Below are positions 26,601 through 34,540 of a DNA stretch of 64,000 nt, piece by piece. The position numbers and the translations under genes were made by a program. Below the pieces are notes generated by a model. That model was not told the DNA's origin and ran no database searches. It saw nothing but the letters and a program-made list of their open reading frames with translations. The number at the start of each line of letters is the position of its first letter. Position 1 is the stretch's first letter. Where the stretch lies: assembly GCA_902778255.1 (NCBI GenBank), contig CACYXD010000001.1:62001-126000 (forward strand), in the 5' to 3' direction. This DNA comes from an uncultured Prevotellaceae bacterium. Its GTDB lineage: Bacteria > Bacteroidota > Bacteroidia > Bacteroidales > Bacteroidaceae.

Positions 26601-26813
26601 ATCATTTATGATGTAGGCGTAAGCCGACAATACCAGCTCGACTTCCTCACCGCCAGTACCTTTACCGACGATGAAGGTCAGGTGGTTGACCGCAAACTCA
26701 ATGTTGCTATGACACGTGCCCGCCGCCAGATGATTATCGTAGGCAACTCCGCCATATTACGACAAAATACGTTCTATCGTCAACTGATTGATAATTTTTC
26801 CACAAATTTGTAA
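23622..26813 (+). CDS. Dna2-like nuclease-helicase
   Basis: 1063 residues. The centre of the N-terminal half has a Cas4/Dna2-type PD-(D/E)xK nuclease core: FQGRVDLM (about 332), then LLVEQKSGKNQ (about 346), giving D...ExK. The C-terminal half is an SF1B helicase: VGPPGTGKTSMA (about 700), AIVDEASQVLEPG, VLVGDHKQLPAV, DTVERYQGSQREVII and NVAMTRARRQMIIVG. This is the domain order of Dna2, which trims flaps and resects ends in DNA replication and repair; a defence role is also conceivable. At least three heptamer arrays are embedded in frame (23854, 24191, 24539), with weaker ones at 25031 and 26416. Confidence 0.8.
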   Translation: MMNAKELYDILQELATEEPSTANLRQLHEVVKLCAAEGCRSQGGTFGNLFSQIDFVCKHFGLKAQQKWAIQQARRRSSITHHPTPITPDEWHYYLRAVTLLISTVFHEDVPASLLQLLPVNLQPQPSLLSINKRYVRCIVRGFDDTTITADSEEGEITIDYGTTEGGRDFAYLRKILREGMQLNLLDCHLSPNTHHLTPLLIVVEPDFMLDISSLAACFTAYGHHPLLYTVNRLKPRPNTQATLLGNFASIALDDIIHDPQVTLQQSLARSYREQAERFAACEDFNQETFEQAAAVQMENIRETVSILNSKSLIQNSLLEPSFVCERLGFQGRVDLMTADMSLLVEQKSGKNQKIEYQSHDSHGLQLESHYVQLLLYYGILRYNFDKSDHQVDTRLLYSRYTPDKGLVAVNYYRTLFREAIKLRNQIVATELLIARDGFGRIMPLLNADIIYKGIARDGYFHRYILPEIENLKSQFSNLKPLEIAYYERMMTFVYREQRAQKLGSSEQTLHHAGGCSSDLWLMPLNEKQEQGNIIMPLCITKREKTVPDGGYDRITLHFATVPNASPLSTLNFRTGDMIYLYQYEDEPDVRKSILYKGTLDYIHDGEVIIQLNDGQQNESIFAPSDKTWAVEHGGSNVGISGNIRSLHQFILSAPRKKALLLGQLIPEADTSLTLSKGYSPYYDDILLKVKQARDYFLLVGPPGTGKTSMALRFMVEEELRNLNISTTQDNYMSSILLMAYTNRAVDEIRAMLRDAGLENDERIVVGTTSMMLARPFLLHGRHFSLAIVDEASQVLEPGLIGLLSSDQIDRFVLVGDHKQLPAVVQQNPEETRVDEPLLRSIGLTDCRQSLFQRLYNWEVQQGRTQFVGTLSRQGRMHPEVAQFASTHFYNAWLQPVPLPHQQESALNYSLPSQDVIDDILKTHRIAFFDTQTSNLTISLALRICRFYGDRFEPDKTLGIIVTYRHQIAAIREFLPDITIDTVERYQGSQREVIIYDVGVSRQYQLDFLTASTFTDDEGQVVDRKLNVAMTRARRQMIIVGNSAILRQNTFYRQLIDNFSTNL
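23854..23888. repeat. Heptamer array in the nuclease-helicase gene (1)
   Basis: CCATCAC, CCATCAC, CCAACAC, CCATCAC in direct succession, then a degenerate CCCTGAC. It encodes SSITHHPTPITPD, a low-complexity insert. Confidence 0.7.
24191..24218. repeat. Heptamer array in the nuclease-helicase gene (2)
   Basis: ATCACCT and AACACCC alternate twice, giving four perfect 7-mers and a 14-bp higher-order unit. It encodes SPNTHHLTPL. Confidence 0.7.
24539..24573. repeat. Heptamer array in the nuclease-helicase gene (3)
   Basis: AATTCTT, AATTCTA, AATCCTT, AATTCAG, AATTCTT: five 7-mers with an AT-rich unit quite unlike the GC-richer host gene. It encodes ILNSKSLIQNSLL, immediately before the nuclease core. 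Confidence 0.75.
25031..25058. repeat. Heptamer array in the nuclease-helicase gene (4)
   Basis: AAACCTA, AAATCTC, AATTCTC, AAATCTC in direct succession. It encodes NLKSQFSNLKP. Confidence 0.6.
26416..26436. repeat. Short heptamer array in the nuclease-helicase gene (5)
   Basis: Two exact AAACCTC units followed by a degenerate ACCATCT. It encodes QTSNLTI. It is short enough to be chance, but it is in the same style as the others. Confidence 0.35.
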
Positions 26814-26833
26814 TGATATTCGAAGAAAAGCTG

Positions 26834-26842
26834 TATATTTGC
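26834..26842 (+). promoter_or_regulatory. -7 box of the DUF3332 gene
   Basis: TATATTTGC, 34 bases before the ATG at 26876. Confidence 0.7.
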
Positions 26843-26875
26843 AGGCAGTTTTATTTACTTTAATAACAAATTGAT

Positions 26876-27424
26876 ATGAAAAAGATTAGTTTAAGTGCAG
26901 CCTGTGTGCTGCTGGCAGGTAGTCTGATGTGCAGTTCATGCATTGGTTCGTTCAGTCTCTTCAACGGTTACGAGAAGTGGCAGTGCAATATGACCAGCAA
27001 CAAATTTGTTAACGGTATCGTAGGTCTGATTCTTCAGCCCATCGTAGGTGGTATCTGCCTCTTCGTAGATGCTGTTGTGCTCAACACCATCGAATTCTGG
27101 ACTGGCAGCAACCCTATGGCAGTGAATAAGGTGCAGACCGTTAAAGGTCAGGATGGCCGCTACTATGCTATCAAGACCCTGAAAGACGGATATGAGGTAA
27201 AGGCTCCCAATGGTGAGATCACCCTCTTCACCCACAACAGCGAGAACGAGTCATGGTCAATCACTCAGAATGGCATCACCAAGGAGATCATCCGCTTCAA
27301 TGCCGACGGTACCATCCAGGCTAATTTGCTGAATGGCGAGAAGCTGACCGTTACCAACGACGAGGCTGGTATGCAGCAGGTTCGTGAGGCTGTCTATAAC
27401 GACAACTGCTTCGCACTGCGTTAA
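26876..27424 (+). CDS. DUF3332 domain lipoprotein
   Basis: 182 residues. The signal sequence ends in a lipobox (LMCSSC), so it is a membrane-anchored lipoprotein. It matches DUF3332: GSFSLFNGYEKWQCNMTSNKF, then a hydrophobic stretch (GIVGLILQPIVGGICLFVDAVVLNT) and a C-terminal beta-rich part. Function unknown. It is monocistronic, with its own promoter and a terminator 24 bases after the stop. Confidence 0.85.
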   Translation: MKKISLSAACVLLAGSLMCSSCIGSFSLFNGYEKWQCNMTSNKFVNGIVGLILQPIVGGICLFVDAVVLNTIEFWTGSNPMAVNKVQTVKGQDGRYYAIKTLKDGYEVKAPNGEITLFTHNSENESWSITQNGITKEIIRFNADGTIQANLLNGEKLTVTNDEAGMQQVREAVYNDNCFALR

Positions 27425-27447
27425 AGCATCCTTAGCTCATAAAGACA

Positions 27448-27479
27448 AATGGAGAGCATCGAAATGGCTCTCCATTTTT
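27448..27479 (+). terminator. Terminator of the DUF3332 gene
   Basis: AATGGAGAGC pairs with GCTCTCCATT around a 9-nt loop and is followed by TTT. It contains the ATG that a naive start call would give to the MFS gene. Confidence 0.75.
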
Positions 27480-27496
27480 ATAATAAGACTTTTTCC

Positions 27497-28687
27497 GTGC
27501 CACAAGAAAGACTTTGGAATGCGAACTACTGTAAGGTAATGACAGCGAATTTCTCGCTGTTCTTCGCCTTTTATGTGCTGACTCCACTGCTGCCGCTCTA
27601 TTTGAGTGAGCATTTCGGCACTACAAAGGATGTGATAGGTATGGTGTTGTCGGGCTATACCATCACGGCATTAGTGGTACGTCCTTTCAGCGGGTATATG
27701 GTAGATACGTTTCCACGCAAAAAGGTGCTGATGATTTGCTTTACGGCCTTCGCCATCTTCTTTGCAGGCTACTTGGCAGCCTCAACACTACTACTTTTTC
27801 TAATAGTACGCACCTTGCATGGCGGTCCCTTCGGTGCCTTGACGGTAGCTAACTCAACAGTAGCTATTGACGTATTACCCAGTAGCCGCCGTACCGAGGG
27901 CATCGGCTACTATGGCCTTTCTAATAATCTAGCAATGGCCATCGCCCCAACCATCGGCATCTTCGTCTATCAATGGAGTGGCAGTTTTGAGTTACTGTTC
28001 TGGATAGCACTTATTGTCGCCTTTGCAGGACTATTGGTAGATAGTACAGTAAAGACCCGTCCCCTTCCCCTCCCTAAAGGGCGAGGCGTCATTACTTTCG
28101 ATCGATTCTTCCTCTTGCGCGGCTGGCTCTTAGGCGTCAATATGGTGACTTTTGGCTTCAGCTTCGGCGTGCTAAGTAATTACTTGGCTATCTATGGAAA
28201 AGAGGTGATGGGCATTACGGGAAGCACTGGTACGTACTTCATGCTGTGCAGTGTTGGACTAATCCTGTCGCGCATCCAAGGAGGCAAGGCTTTGCGTCAA
28301 GGACGCCTTACTTTTAATGCAGGTAGCGGCATGGTAATCTCTTTGGTAGGCTATACTCTGTTTATATTGGTACCCAATATGGTGGGCTATTATGCGTCGG
28401 CTTTGCTCATCGGACTGGGTAATGGTCATATGTGGCCTGCCTTCCAAAATATGACAATCAACGTAGCCAACAACAACCAGCGTGGCACAGCCAACTCTAC
28501 CATCCTTATCTCATGGGATATCGGCATGGGGCTAGGTATCCTCGTGGGAGGTGTCATTGCAGAACTTATAAGTTATAGCGCTACCTTCTGGACCGTGGTA
28601 CTCATCAATGGCTCAGGTGTTACCCTTTTCTTCTTAGCAACGAAACAGTTCTTCCTAAAAAGAAACCTGAACCCAACAGTCTTCTAA
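27497..28687 (+). CDS. MFS transporter
   Basis: 396 residues from a GTG start at 27497 (reads PQERLWNANYCKVMTANF). The first ATG frame at 27449 is rejected because that ATG lies in the upstream terminator hairpin; ATG 27539 would cut into the first helix. About 12 membrane segments. The loop-2 MFS signature is visible in SGYMVDTFPRKKVLM, and the drug-efflux-like motif in RTLHGGPFGALTVANS. Its substrate is unknown. The middle loop (TRPLPLPKGRGVITF) is encoded by a dispersed palindromic repeat. It converges on the PAP2 gene with 2 bases between stops. Confidence 0.85.
   Translation: MPQERLWNANYCKVMTANFSLFFAFYVLTPLLPLYLSEHFGTTKDVIGMVLSGYTITALVVRPFSGYMVDTFPRKKVLMICFTAFAIFFAGYLAASTLLLFLIVRTLHGGPFGALTVANSTVAIDVLPSSRRTEGIGYYGLSNNLAMAIAPTIGIFVYQWSGSFELLFWIALIVAFAGLLVDSTVKTRPLPLPKGRGVITFDRFFLLRGWLLGVNMVTFGFSFGVLSNYLAIYGKEVMGITGSTGTYFMLCSVGLILSRIQGGKALRQGRLTFNAGSGMVISLVGYTLFILVPNMVGYYASALLIGLGNGHMWPAFQNMTINVANNNQRGTANSTILISWDIGMGLGILVGGVIAELISYSATFWTVVLINGSGVTLFFLATKQFFLKRNLNPTVF
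28058..28090. repeat. Dispersed palindromic repeat inside the MFS gene
   Basis: A CTCCCTAAAGGGCGAGG core, read in frame as PLPLPKGRG in the central cytoplasmic loop. It is related to the element at 2039-2073. The loop position would tolerate an insertion. Confidence 0.5.
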
Positions 28688-28689
28688 AA

Positions 28690-29664
28690 CTATCGTCTTA
28701 ACTGCTTGACTCCTAAATGATACCCCCACTTTAGCGCGAAATAGAACATCGTGCCAAAGAACAGACCGGCAATGGCATCGATGGCATAATGAGCCTGAAT
28801 ATAGAAGGTGCCTAAGAAAAGCAACACCGCAAAAGGCAGGCATACAAAAAAGACCTTCTTGTTTTTTGTTTCCCATGCCAGCCACATCACGATAGTAGCC
28901 ACACCCACATGACTGCTGGGGAAAGCTGCCGTAGGACGTTCACCTGCATCATGGGCAAGCACCAACAACTTGTACATCACACCTTCCTCCCATCCAGGGA
29001 TAGGTAGAATGAAATTACGGTTGTGGACATCAAACTGGATAGTGTCGAAATAATTACCAATATTAGGAAAAATGCCCTGCGCTATCTGATCCACCCCTAC
29101 AGCCTTAAAATAGAACTGTGGTCCAGCTACAGGCAGGAAATCGAAGATGAGATAAAAGAGGAAGAACGAGCCCACAATGATAAACGCCGTACGCTCAAAA
29201 TGCTCGTACCGACAAAAGAAATAGAACACTGTGATACCTACAAACAGCGGATAATAACTGACATAACCCATCGACAGCAACTCGCTGACGATAGGATGCG
29301 ACCACGACTGACAGAACTCCAAGGCAGGTTGGAAGCCGAATAGCGACTGCTCATACCCCGCAAAAAGATGATCGAGATTGGGGAAGATACGGTTTAGCTC
29401 GTAGGTATCGGGATACCACCACGACAGCAACAGCAACTGACCCACGATACGAAACAGCATAGTGAGCCGACTGGAATATAGTCTATATACGCCCCATAGA
29501 GCCAGCGTGAGTATCACAGCCTGCGTCCTGAACCACATCATATCCAAAGGATGACTCAGCCGCACCCATGTCACGAGAATAAAAACCGTGGTAAACAGCG
29601 TGTAGGCTATCATAGCCCACTCCACCGCAATCAGACCCCTCCGCGGCAATTTCTCATTTCTCAT
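28690..29664 (-). CDS. PAP2-family membrane phosphatase / inositolphosphotransferase-like
   Basis: 324 residues with about six or seven membrane segments. The PAP2 motifs are present: AAFPSSHVGVA (PSSH 249-252) and AHYAIDAIAG (His292, Asp296). The long N-terminal membrane part and the GPQFYF region resemble the Aur1/Ipt1-like branch, which transfers inositol-phosphate or dephosphorylates lipids. It may act in sphingolipid or isoprenoid-phosphate metabolism, which is inference. The start codon at 29664 lies inside a heptamer array, so the true start is uncertain; residue 18 (MIAYTLF) is the next ATG. Confidence 0.8.
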   Translation of the reverse strand: MRNEKLPRRGLIAVEWAMIAYTLFTTVFILVTWVRLSHPLDMMWFRTQAVILTLALWGVYRLYSSRLTMLFRIVGQLLLLSWWYPDTYELNRIFPNLDHLFAGYEQSLFGFQPALEFCQSWSHPIVSELLSMGYVSYYPLFVGITVFYFFCRYEHFERTAFIIVGSFFLFYLIFDFLPVAGPQFYFKAVGVDQIAQGIFPNIGNYFDTIQFDVHNRNFILPIPGWEEGVMYKLLVLAHDAGERPTAAFPSSHVGVATIVMWLAWETKNKKVFFVCLPFAVLLFLGTFYIQAHYAIDAIAGLFFGTMFYFALKWGYHLGVKQLRR

Positions 29665-29676
29665 TCCTTATTTCTC
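29649..29676. repeat. Heptamer array over the PAP2 start codon
   Basis: ATTTCTC, ATTTCTC, ATTCCTT, ATTTCTC: four direct 7-mers covering the first codons of the PAP2 gene and the 20-bp gap to the epimerase stop. Confidence 0.7.
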
Positions 29677-29684
29677 ATTTGAAG

Positions 29685-30698
29685 TTAAAGCCATCCGTTC
29701 TCTTTGTACCATTTAATAGTCAGGGGCACACCTTTCTCTAGTGTATATTCCGGATTATAGCCCAGTTCGCGGCGTGCCGGTTCTATGTCACAACGCCAAT
29801 TGCGCTGTTTCAGAATATGATACTTGTCATTGTTCAGGGCAGAAATTTTACCCGTGAGATGTCCCCACTTATCGCCAAAGAAAGTGATGACACGCAACAC
29901 CCAGATTGGAGCGGTGATACGTATCCACCACGGATTTCCCAACTCCTTGCGGATAAAGTCGGAGAAGGTGGTAGACTGATATACCTCGCCATCAGAAAGG
30001 AAATACTTTCGGCCTGTCTGCCCTTTCTCGCAAGCCAGGAACACAGCCTGCACCACGTCAAGCACATAGACAAAGGTGATATCCTGCTGCTGATAGCCCA
30101 CAGCAAAGTCGCTGTGCTGCTTGATACTCTTCGCCATCAGGAAATAGTCGCGCTCACGAGGACCATAGACACCAGTGGGACGGAGAATGACATAAGGGAA
30201 AGTGAGAGATGAGAGATGGGAGATCTGATTAGATTCCAACCACTGCTCTGCCTCAAGCTTACTCTTACCATACTCGGTATTCGGCTGAGGGGTGTCGGTC
30301 TCCTTAATCTCCACATAGGGCTGTTGTTCATGGATAGCCCCATAGACACTCAGCGAACTCAAATAGACAAAACGCTTCAGGGGTATCTGCAGTTTGATAA
30401 GTGCCCGCACCAGATTCTTCGTTCCCTCGGTATTGATACGACGGAAATCAGCGGTGTTCAAACATTTCGTCACACCAGCGGCATGGACTACATAGTCGAA
30501 GATATGGTCTTTCAACTGAGTCTCCAGTTGTTCCTGACTGCTTAGGTTCAACTCGATGAAATGGATGCGGTCATCCTGCAGAAAGTCCTTCTTGCTACTT
30601 CCCCTGACGGCTGCCCACGTCTCATACCCGCGCCTCAGCGCCTCTTCCACAATAAACGAGCCAATAAATCCACTGGCTCCGGTAATCAGTATCTTCAT
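29685..30698 (-). CDS. NAD-dependent epimerase/dehydratase
   Basis: 337 residues from ATG 30698 (MKILITGASGFIG); the three-codon extension would use TTG. GASGFIGSF is the NAD-binding glycine motif, and EYGKSKLEAE holds the YxxxK catalytic pair. It belongs to the extended short-chain dehydrogenases acting on nucleotide sugars or steroid-like substrates; the specific substrate is not visible. Residues near 168-176 (NQISHLSSLTF) are encoded by a heptamer array. It is followed 20 bases later by the PAP2 gene, likely in the same operon. Confidence 0.85.
   Translation of the reverse strand: MKILITGASGFIGSFIVEEALRRGYETWAAVRGSSKKDFLQDDRIHFIELNLSSQEQLETQLKDHIFDYVVHAAGVTKCLNTADFRRINTEGTKNLVRALIKLQIPLKRFVYLSSLSVYGAIHEQQPYVEIKETDTPQPNTEYGKSKLEAEQWLESNQISHLSSLTFPYVILRPTGVYGPRERDYFLMAKSIKQHSDFAVGYQQQDITFVYVLDVVQAVFLACEKGQTGRKYFLSDGEVYQSTTFSDFIRKELGNPWWIRITAPIWVLRVITFFGDKWGHLTGKISALNNDKYHILKQRNWRCDIEPARRELGYNPEYTLEKGVPLTIKWYKENGWL
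30202..30229. repeat. Heptamer array inside the epimerase gene
   Basis: GTGAGAG, ATGAGAG, ATGGGAG and a degenerate ATCTGAT follow each other directly. Read in frame as ISHLSSL on the minus strand. Confidence 0.55.
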
Positions 30699-30716
30699 GT
30701 TTATCAATAATCGGTT

Positions 30717-30725
30717 GCAAAATTA
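30717..30725 (-). promoter_or_regulatory. -7 box of the epimerase-PAP2 operon
   Basis: TAATTTTGC on the minus strand, 19 bases before the ATG at 30698. It is divergent from the LRR promoter at 30788. Confidence 0.65.
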
Positions 30726-30787
30726 CGGCTTTTTATCGGATTACCCAAAAAAACACTCTTTGTTTTGCTTAATTCACAAATAATCAC

Positions 30788-30796
30788 TATCTTTGC
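30788..30796 (+). promoter_or_regulatory. -7 box of the LRR lipoprotein gene
   Basis: TATCTTTGC, 34 bases before the ATG at 30830. Confidence 0.7.
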
Positions 30797-30829
30797 ACAC
30801 CATTACCATTGAACCATAACCATTTTAAG

Positions 30830-31831
30830 ATGAACACAAGAACTTTGCTACGTTTTGGAGCGAGCGCAGTGGGTTGTGCACTCGTATGTATAGTCGTGTG
30901 TTCCTGTATGAGGAAATTCGACACGGGCAGCGATGCCTTTATTGTACGCCCATATATCAAAGACGGCCACTATACTGATGGCACGCTCTACTACGACATC
31001 GAGAAGAATGATGCCGTGCTGATTGGTACGAAAAATAAGGACAACAACATCGTAATTCCAGATGCTATAGGCGTCAACGAGGTTGTCTATCCGCTGACGA
31101 AGATACAGAACCTAGGGGTGTTTGACAAAGAGTCCTACGAGACATCCAAGGCAGTTACCGACAATGACAACTTGACATCGCTGACCATTGGTGTCAACGT
31201 AAGGATGATAGACAAGAACGTGTTCTTTCGCGACAGCAGTAGTTCAGATGAAAACAAGGACGGAAACAACAGAATGCGCCGTTTTGCCAAATTAGAGTAT
31301 ATCAGCGTAAGAGCCGGAAACACTACATTTGACTCACGTTATAATTGTAACGCTATCATTCAGAGTGAAAAAAACGAACTGCTATTGGGCTGCAAACATA
31401 CCGTTGTGCCTAATGGTGTGACAAAAATCTCGGCAGCTGCCTTCCGTGGATGCGAAGGACTGAAGGAGATTTCCTTACCCTCAACACTGCACATCATCGG
31501 ACCATATGCTTTCTCCGAGAGCCATCTGGAGATGTTGAACCTACCTTCCAGCACATTCAACATCGGCAGGTATGCGTTTTACCGCTGTGACTCGCTCATC
31601 AGCATCTCGCTGCATTGCAATGGTATCAACATAGAAAAAAACGCTTTCCAACACTGTTCATCACTGAAAGTGCCGGAAAGCGAAGTGAGATTCTATAACA
31701 TCCATATATCAGTGCTGTCGCCTGAGGATGTCTTTGACAACGGCTGCAACCGCTTATTGGTACCTAAAGGCTGTCTCTCCTCCTTTGAGGAATGGAAGAA
31801 ATGCTTCCATACCATTCAGGAACTCAACTAA
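30830..31831 (+). CDS. BspA-type leucine-rich repeat lipoprotein
   Basis: 333 residues from ATG 30830 (a TTG seven codons upstream is the alternative). The signal sequence ends in a lipobox (CIVVCSC). The middle contains BspA-like LRR_5 repeats: GVTKISAAAFRGCEGLKEISLPSTL and IGPYAFSESHLEMLNLPSS, then GRYAFYRCDSLISISL. BspA-like proteins of oral and gut Bacteroidales are surface proteins that bind host or bacterial partners. It converges on the symporter gene with 4 bases between stops. Confidence 0.85.
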   Translation: MNTRTLLRFGASAVGCALVCIVVCSCMRKFDTGSDAFIVRPYIKDGHYTDGTLYYDIEKNDAVLIGTKNKDNNIVIPDAIGVNEVVYPLTKIQNLGVFDKESYETSKAVTDNDNLTSLTIGVNVRMIDKNVFFRDSSSSDENKDGNNRMRRFAKLEYISVRAGNTTFDSRYNCNAIIQSEKNELLLGCKHTVVPNGVTKISAAAFRGCEGLKEISLPSTLHIIGPYAFSESHLEMLNLPSSTFNIGRYAFYRCDSLISISLHCNGINIEKNAFQHCSSLKVPESEVRFYNIHISVLSPEDVFDNGCNRLLVPKGCLSSFEEWKKCFHTIQELN

Positions 31832-31835
31832 GCTT

Positions 31836-33356
31836 TTATTTCTTATAACAGAGAAATATCTGATCTACATCCTTCCTGGGCAGACGCGGCGTGAGCAGAC
31901 TGAACAGCACGACGATGGGGAAACCGCCAATCATAGCGATGGCACCACAGTTGATGGGGTTGATGGGGTTGCTCAGCAACATATTTACGACGGTGAGCCC
32001 CACACCCCATACGAAGCAAGCCCATACAGAGGCTGTAGTGACGCCACGCCAATAAAGGCCTAACATGAAGGGAGCCAGGAAAGCGCCAGCCAGCGCACCC
32101 CATGAGATACCCATGAGTTGAGCAATGAAGGTGGGGGGATTCAGGGCGATGAGCAAGGAGATGGCAATAAAAAACATGATCAGCACACGCATCACTACCA
32201 CCTTACGGCGCTCTACTTTCTCGGCTACTACATCATCTATCGTTCCCTCTTCCACCTCACCTGGCAACGATTTCTTATCACGGTAAATCAGGTCAAGCGT
32301 CATTGTAGAGCTTGACGTGAGCACCAGCGATGCCAGCGTTGACATGGATGCCGACAGCACTAGCAGAACCACGAGTGCGATGAGCACATCAGGCAGGGTG
32401 ATGAGCATGGCGGGTACGATAGAGTCGAAGGCTATTTTTCCATTCGCACCAATCACGGGGTCGTAGAGACGTCCGAAGCCACCAAGGAAGTAACAGCCAC
32501 CAGCCACGATAAAGGCAAAGATGGTAGAGATAACCGTGCCGCGCTTGATGGCACTCTCGTCAGTAATACTATAGAACTTACCTACCATCTGCGGCAGTCC
32601 CATGGTACCCAGCGAGGTCAGTATTACGACGCCCAGCAAGCCCCAGGGATCTGGTCCGAACCATGAAGCGAATACACCTGTTTCGCCTGTATCATCAGCA
32701 GGAATCTCAGCCAGTCTCTCTACAGCAGTTGTAAGACCTCCGTTATTAGCCAGCACAGCCCAGATGACTGCCACGATACCGAAGAGCATGATGATACCTT
32801 GAATGAAGTCGTTCATGGCCGTGGCTTTATAGCCGCCAAGAATCACATAGACGGCTGTTAAGATAGACATGATCACCACGCAATACTCGTAGGGAATCTC
32901 AAAGCCCATCTCAAAGAGGCGCGAGATACCACTATACACACCAGCGGTATAGGGAATCAGGAAGACGAAAGCGATGATGCTTGCTGCCACACGCAGACCC
33001 TGACTTTGGAAACGGGTACCGAAGAAATCGGGCATTGTGCGACTCTCAATATGCTGCGTCATCAGTTTGGTGCGCTTTCCTAAGATGATCCAGGCCAGCA
33101 ACGAACCAATAACGGCATTGCCAATACCAATCCATGCGGAGGAAAGACCATATTTCCATCCAAACTGTCCGGCATAACCCACGAAGACCACTGCCGAAAA
33201 ATAACTGGTGCCAAAAGCGAAAGCCGTGAGCCAAGGACCTACGGAACGACCGCCAAGTACAAATCCATCCACACTGCTGGCCTGCTTGCGGGTGTAAAGA
33301 CCCACGCCAATCATCACGGCCAGAAAGATAATCGTTAATAAGACTTTTATAATCAT
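31836..33356 (-). CDS. Sodium:solute symporter (SSS family)
   Basis: 506 residues with about 13 membrane segments. It matches the SSS family: early RKQASSVDGFVLGGRSVGPW, then AFAFGTSYFSAVVFVGYAG, and AVYVILGGYKATAMNDFIQG. It takes up a small solute (sugar, sialic acid, amino acid or similar) with sodium; the sequence does not fix the substrate. Only 24 bases separate it from the porin gene upstream, so porin and symporter form one operon, suggesting outer- and inner-membrane uptake of the same solute. Confidence 0.88.
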   Translation of the reverse strand: MIIKVLLTIIFLAVMIGVGLYTRKQASSVDGFVLGGRSVGPWLTAFAFGTSYFSAVVFVGYAGQFGWKYGLSSAWIGIGNAVIGSLLAWIILGKRTKLMTQHIESRTMPDFFGTRFQSQGLRVAASIIAFVFLIPYTAGVYSGISRLFEMGFEIPYEYCVVIMSILTAVYVILGGYKATAMNDFIQGIIMLFGIVAVIWAVLANNGGLTTAVERLAEIPADDTGETGVFASWFGPDPWGLLGVVILTSLGTMGLPQMVGKFYSITDESAIKRGTVISTIFAFIVAGGCYFLGGFGRLYDPVIGANGKIAFDSIVPAMLITLPDVLIALVVLLVLSASMSTLASLVLTSSSTMTLDLIYRDKKSLPGEVEEGTIDDVVAEKVERRKVVVMRVLIMFFIAISLLIALNPPTFIAQLMGISWGALAGAFLAPFMLGLYWRGVTTASVWACFVWGVGLTVVNMLLSNPINPINCGAIAMIGGFPIVVLFSLLTPRLPRKDVDQIFLCYKK

Positions 33357-33380
33357 TTTTTGCTTGATTTTTCGAAACCG

Positions 33381-34469
33381 TTAGAATGCTACCTGCACCT
33401 GTGCCTGCAGCCAGTTATAATCCTTTGATGAAATATTCTCGCCACAGAGGCAGCGGGTATATTGCAACTGTACACGACACTTCTTGTAGAACCAGTACTG
33501 AAGACCCAGCGTCAGATTGGTCTGATCCCAGCCATCTACCTTAGTATTGCGGTCGAACGTCTCACCCGAGGCCACGATATCCAGTGCATCATAAACGGGG
33601 ATACAGGTAGTGACATAGCCACCGCGGCTGCCTACCTCACCGTCCTCACCGCCTAGCCACTCAGCACGGATGCTGGCAGGACGAGCCTCTTTATATTCGC
33701 CCTCAGAGTAAGGGGCTGTCTTATATTCTACACCTACACTATAGCGATTGCGCTTGTAGTTGTCGCCCACAGCGATAGTGGGATTCCATGCGGCGGTACC
33801 CATCGCATTGCCTGTGCCTAGATAACCGGAGCCCACAATGCGCAGGCCGTCCATAGGACGCAACTCCAGTTTGGCAATAAAGTCTTTCTGGTTGTTCTGG
33901 TCCTTGCGGTTGATGCCCTGACCGCTCATCAGCGCCAGTTCATAATGAATCTTATCCTTAAAGAGATCGCCAAAGACCATCAGTCCTTGGTCACGACCAT
34001 AATTTACACCGTTTAGGGGATCTGGACCTTCGCCAGCCAAGTATAGCACGGCCTGTGAATAGACATCAATCAACTCCAGTTGCGTAGGAGACATGGGATT
34101 TTCCATGGTGTAAGAGTGCTTAAACTGTCCTAAGCGGATGCTCAAGGCTTTATCATTTGTCACGCGGTAATCAGTATAGAATTCCTGCGGAACACTGGAA
34201 AAGTCGTGCATAAAGAGGAACGACCAGCGGTCGGTGATACGGGCCTTCGCCCAAAGAAGGGTGCGCTTCAGGTTATAGGAGTTGGTTTTCTGGCCATTGA
34301 TATCCTGATACGACCAACCACCCTGTGCATAACCGTTCAGGGTGATACGACTGGTGAAGTCCTCCATCCATAGAGGAGCATCCTTCTTTTTTTGTCCCAT
34401 GGCTGCCGTACTGCTAAATACGGCCAGCATTACGGCGAGTGTGGCCGCCATCCATGTCTGCTTTTTCAT
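33381..34469 (-). CDS. Porin (phosphate/OprP-like or general porin)
   Basis: 362 residues. A signal peptide ends near AAMGQ. The mature protein consists of amphipathic strands (SRITLNGYAQGGWSYQD, RTLLWAKARITDRWSFLFMHD, LSIRLGQFKHSYTMENP) and ends in a Phe (QVQVAF), the typical outer-membrane signature. It resembles Bacteroidetes porins of the OprO/P-like group. It is the first gene of an operon with the sodium:solute symporter. Confidence 0.8.
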   Translation of the reverse strand: MKKQTWMAATLAVMLAVFSSTAAMGQKKKDAPLWMEDFTSRITLNGYAQGGWSYQDINGQKTNSYNLKRTLLWAKARITDRWSFLFMHDFSSVPQEFYTDYRVTNDKALSIRLGQFKHSYTMENPMSPTQLELIDVYSQAVLYLAGEGPDPLNGVNYGRDQGLMVFGDLFKDKIHYELALMSGQGINRKDQNNQKDFIAKLELRPMDGLRIVGSGYLGTGNAMGTAAWNPTIAVGDNYKRNRYSVGVEYKTAPYSEGEYKEARPASIRAEWLGGEDGEVGSRGGYVTTCIPVYDALDIVASGETFDRNTKVDGWDQTNLTLGLQYWFYKKCRVQLQYTRCLCGENISSKDYNWLQAQVQVAF

Positions 34470-34525
34470 ACCGTGCGATTAATTTAGTAATAAAATGATT
34501 TAGTTAAAAAAATAAAATATCGGCT

Positions 34526-34534
34526 GCAAAGGTA
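34526..34534 (-). promoter_or_regulatory. -7 box of the porin-symporter operon
   Basis: TACCTTTGC on the minus strand, 57 bases before the ATG at 34469. Confidence 0.75.
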
Positions 34535-34540
34535 GAAAAT

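Noticed and set aside
21735-26813. Known anti-phage defence island
   Set aside because: The helicases resemble defence components, but the neighbours are housekeeping or hypothetical genes and no recognised effector is present.
27449-27496. ATG start of the MFS transporter at 27449
   Set aside because: The ATG forms the stem of the upstream gene's terminator, so the GTG at 27497 is preferred.
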